DNA from: Ciona intestinalis
Taxonomy: Eukaryota > Chordata > Ascidiacea > Phlebobranchia > Cionidae
DNA length: 64,000 bases
NCBI RefSeq assembly: GCF_000224145.3
Contig: NC_020167.2
Location: 2,282,782 to 2,346,781, forward strand
Reading direction: 5' to 3'
Shown here: one piece after another, positions 60,901 through 64,000 of the stretch
How positions within the stretch are numbered: position 1 is the first letter of the stretch
Layout of the letters: every line of letters starts with the position of its first letter
The notes under the pieces: generated by a model
Database searches by the model: none
Seen by the model: only the letters and a program-made list of their open reading frames with translations
Told to the model about the DNA's origin: nothing
Position numbers and translations under genes: made by a program

Positions 60901-63900
60901 AAAGTTTTTGAATAAAAAAAAATTTTACCGAGGCAAGTAGTTGGTCTCTGACATTTGGGTAGTAGAACCTTGACCATACTTCAAACGGGATTCCACCACC
61001 TGGGTGTTTCCCCACACCGGAACAGGTTGAGAGTAAAATTCGTTGAACCGGAACTGAGGAGGGTGGGTGGAAGGAGTGAGACTTCAAGTGGTGAAAATGT
61101 GGGTCAGGGACACAGAGTGTCGCGTCTGTTCGATAAGATTTCATTCGGGCTAATTCTGCAAAGAGTCAAAATACTTTTTAAAACATTTTTTTACAATATT
61201 ATAATCAATTATTTGTAAAGTTTATGTTATTTTTAAATTTATAATTGTATACTTATAATTTAAGATATATGAAACTTGAAACTGAAAAATCTTGTTTTTA
61301 AAGCTGAAGTTAGGTGAACATTTATTACATTTAACAGTTATTACCATACAAAAATTATTGTTACAGTTTGTCTGTTAAATATTATAAAAAATGAATTGAT
61401 CTGAAGATTCGAACCTCTTTGATCATCATCTGATGAAGATTCATCTCCAACATCTGGAGGACTTTTACATTGAGTTGGGAAGTCATATTGAACGAAACAA
61501 TCCGTCTCCCCCCATACCTGTGTGGTGGATGTGGTCCAGTGACAAATTATTTTGGTTCATTTTAAAACCAAAACATTTTATTTTACTAAAAAAATGTGTT
61601 TAACTGCTTTTATCATATACATTTTTTAAAATAAATTATCAATTTATCATATATAGGTACAGTGTTTTACTGTTTTTATCATATACATTTTTTAAAATAA
61701 ATTATCAATTTATCATATATAGGTACAGTGTTTTACTGTTTTTATTAATATAAGTACAGTGTTTAACTGTTTTTATCATATACATTTTTTAAAAAAGTTA
61801 AAAAAATCCAACAAACAATTTTCTGATGTAACTAAATATTTAAAACTCCCAAAAGTAACCAGAGAATTTTAAATTTTCCAAACTAAAAAAATGGATATTT
61901 CAGATTGCACAATGTATAGAATATATAGCTCAGACAAAATGATTTTGAAAGTTTCTCTACCTGATTATCGAGAGGTTTAAATCCTTGGATCCCGATGATC
62001 TTGATCTCAAATGAATGTTGTACAGGTCCGATGATGTTCCTATCAACATCCTCTGCATCTGTGGGATCATCTAAGTGATGCGGATCAGGAGGAACAGGAA
62101 CGGAGGATTCCTGCTCCTTAGATTTCCTCAGTGAGCAAATCTAAATAATGAGAAAAATAATTTTAAATCGCTTTTAGTTGAACTTTAAAAACAAATTTTA
62201 ATATTTTTTATAACAAACAACATCGGCGTGATTTTTATACAAAATGATTAAAAAATCTTTAGACTATGTGACTTTTGTAAACTGTTTTAACATTCTATTC
62301 ATAAAGAAATACAAATACAGGTCTCCTTTTGTCTCTGTCTTAAACACATTAAATTCCTATCATATTAAAATCCTCATAGCTGCATAAAAGCAGATGCACA
62401 ATTCATTATCATAAAATTACTTTTGACAACCATCGACAATAGGTAGCACCCTGTGTATTTAATATTTGAGCCAAACAAGCAAGCATGACCCTGGTGTGAT
62501 AACTTAAACCCAGCTTATTTTAAGCATATTCCCCATATACCTGATCCTGGGTACCAAGTGCAAGAAGGACTTTCAATTTTCCTCTTTCATGGCCAGTGAA
62601 CACATCAACTATCGGTGTGAATCCATCCATGGATATAAGTGGATAGTGAGATGTTAATACAGCACTGTGGGGGGAATGGTAAATATAGAATATCAGCTTA
62701 GAAATGTGTGAGATACTTTATTATATTTTTTACATATAGAGCTGTGAACAGGTCTAATTTTCAGTGTAAAATCCAAAATTTAGGACAAAATGCAATTACT
62801 TTCTACTGCTTGCATATGTTATACAGCCAGCCACAACATTAATAGGTGTTTTGTTTCACACACCACGCTCCTTCTTAGGGGTGTAAGTTTCTTGCTAACA
62901 GTTCAGACAACTCTTGTCTTGACCAAAGACACATGCCTACAATGGTAGCAGTGTTAAGCCTTGAACTTGTAGACTGGAAACATGCATGATAATCACTTTA
63001 CACCAATTTAAGGAATCCTATATATATGACCCACCGTGCTATTTCTGGATCCTTTAATGACTGATAGAACAGATGAAGTGGAATCTTTGCTAAACCCATC
63101 AGTTTATCAGCGTGGTTTGATTCAGTGGGTACCTTAGTCCACACCTCAACTACCACATAATTATCCTTCATTCTTGTAAACAACGCGCTATTTATTTTAA
63201 CTGGAGTCACCTGGGAGCAGATAAAAATACTTCATTACTAATTACATAAAACCTTTTTCTTTAAACAGGACCAATACAAAAGTTAAAACACCTTGGAATA
63301 AAATTGTTGTTTTAAATTTGCATAACCTTTTAATAAAAAGAAATATGTTTAAGAAATTAAATGTTAGAAACACAACTTAATAAAAAAATGCTCATTTTAA
63401 GATATTAGACAAAGTGAGCATGTGTGATGTGTATATTATAAAGTCATAACTTTACATAATTTAATGCATCAGTAAAGCTGAGTTCCACTCACCAAGTTAA
63501 AGTCAAACTTAGGATTTGAAGTATTCCACACCACACCTGTCTTGGAAGGTTCATCTGATGCAAACGCTCGACACACGAGGTAAACGTTCGGATCAATATT
63601 TCGACTCATGTCTGCACCACACGTCACTCGAGTAGCTGGTAAAGAAATAAAATTTTCAGCAGTTGTTTGTTGTGATCTAAAAGAACCGCCATTAACGTCT
63701 GCTTTACAGAACAACATCATCAGGTTGTGCTGTTCATTGTCGTATTCAAGGACACATATGTCGACAATGATAGCAGATCAAACCTCTATGCATCCACTAA
63801 GCTACAAGCAGGCATGCGAACCAATGTTCCATGGCAAATAAATGTTGAAATGTTGTATAACATAGACGTGAATTGGGTACTTTTTAAAGAAAGCTAAGAA

Positions 63901-64000
63901 ATATAAAAACACACTTCCATATTCCACTGACCTGGTATATCTCTTGCTTCTTTCAGCATAATATACAGATGTAGTATGGTGGTGGTTGGTGCAGCAGTTT
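54925..64000 (-). CDS. C2CD3: C2 domain-containing protein 3, C-terminal ~1,550 residues (partial)
   Basis: C2CD3 is a centriolar-satellite and distal-centriole protein needed for distal appendages, ciliogenesis and Hedgehog signalling. Thirteen exons are visible: 63932-64000 (continuing off the edge), 63493-63635, 63035-63210, 62541-62664, 61961-62140, 61415-61517, 60929-61155, 60390-60549, 59871-60070, 59405-59565, 58551-58639, 55490-58344, 54925-55104. They form a chain of C2 domains matching human in order: RVTCGADMSRNIDPNVYLVC; VVEVWTKV...KLMGLAKIPLHLFYQSLKD; FTPIVDVFTGHERGKLKVLL; VWGETDCFVQYDFP; VQRILLSTCSGVGKHPGGGI; FEVWSRFYYPNVRDQLLAS; VIRASGLQYAARLAA; WFLREETLQLQVW; GFATVDISVLSSGFGAVNGW. 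After the last C2 comes a conserved short helix (LQKQMKELEEIKRNFSRRI) and a long Asp/Glu-rich region. The last exon ends FNSKFASG. The 2,855-nt exon is exceptional beside its 70-230-nt neighbours. The N-terminal part lies outside the window. Confidence 0.93.
55205..55400 (-). repeat. tRNA-derived SINE body
   Basis: In the last C2CD3 intron. Shows AGACAGTCATTAAAACTACT, CAGTTTGGACAACCAAATAC, CACTGGCTTAGGACAATTAC and GGTGTCTTGCTCAAGCCGCA. Confidence 0.75.
61598..61795. repeat. 66-bp AT-rich tandem repeat in a C2CD3 intron
   Basis: The unit beginning ATATACATTTTTTAAAATAA recurs exactly 66 bp later (61615 and 61681). A third, partly altered copy lies near 61778. Two near-identical units plus one partial. 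Confidence 0.85.
62855..62985 (-). repeat. tRNA-derived SINE, 5' half, deleted
   Basis: In a C2CD3 intron. CACATGCCTACAATGGTAGC and AGTGTTAAGCCTTGAACTTG correspond to the reverse complement of the head/body junction. The middle of the element is lost. Confidence 0.6.

Overview
The window looks like nuclear DNA from a solitary ascidian of the Ciona type (C. robusta / C. intestinalis). Genes are compact, with short AT-rich introns. The orthologues are animal ones: R-spondin, TTC29, POU4, GAPR-1-like CAP protein, Mastermind and C2CD3. Two short interspersed families recur: a ~195-bp inverted-repeat MITE and a tRNA-headed SINE. I saw no rRNA, intact tRNA, CRISPR array, retrovirus-like element or bacterial-style operon. 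All exon structures were built by hand from splice signals, reading phase and family similarity. Every multi-exon gene below closes in frame.

Layout. (1) 1-2858, minus: 5' part of an R-spondin gene (signal-peptide exon and first furin-like repeat), running off the left edge. (2) 2859-9966: gene-free, GC-richer DNA with several CRE octamers. (3) 9967-15040, plus: complete TTC29, an axonemal TPR protein, with SINEs in its introns. (4) 15041-18880: gene-free, between convergent genes. (5) 19254-21618, minus: complete POU4/Brn3 transcription factor. (6) 21619-27300: gene-free apart from MITEs. (7) 27301-32729, plus: a 500-aa, N-myristoylation-type protein with two CAP domains. (8) 33861-48097, minus: Mastermind-like Notch co-activator, 15 coding exons, with a 7.7-kb intron inside the gene. 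(9) 49.7-52.7 kb: a cluster of six MITEs. (10) 51636-53480, minus: a 281-aa two-helix membrane protein resembling the SLATT/DUF4231 effector fold. (11) 54925-64000, minus: the C-terminal ~1,550 residues of C2CD3, a centriole distal-end protein, running off the right edge.

The genes do not form one pathway. Two are signalling components (R-spondin for Wnt, Mastermind for Notch), two are cilium/centriole parts (TTC29, C2CD3) and one is a sensory-neuron regulator (POU4). The palindrome TGACGTCA occurs 20 times in 64 kb, far above chance, and lies 87-167 bp upstream of the start codon of three genes. The least familiar gene is the SLATT-like membrane protein.
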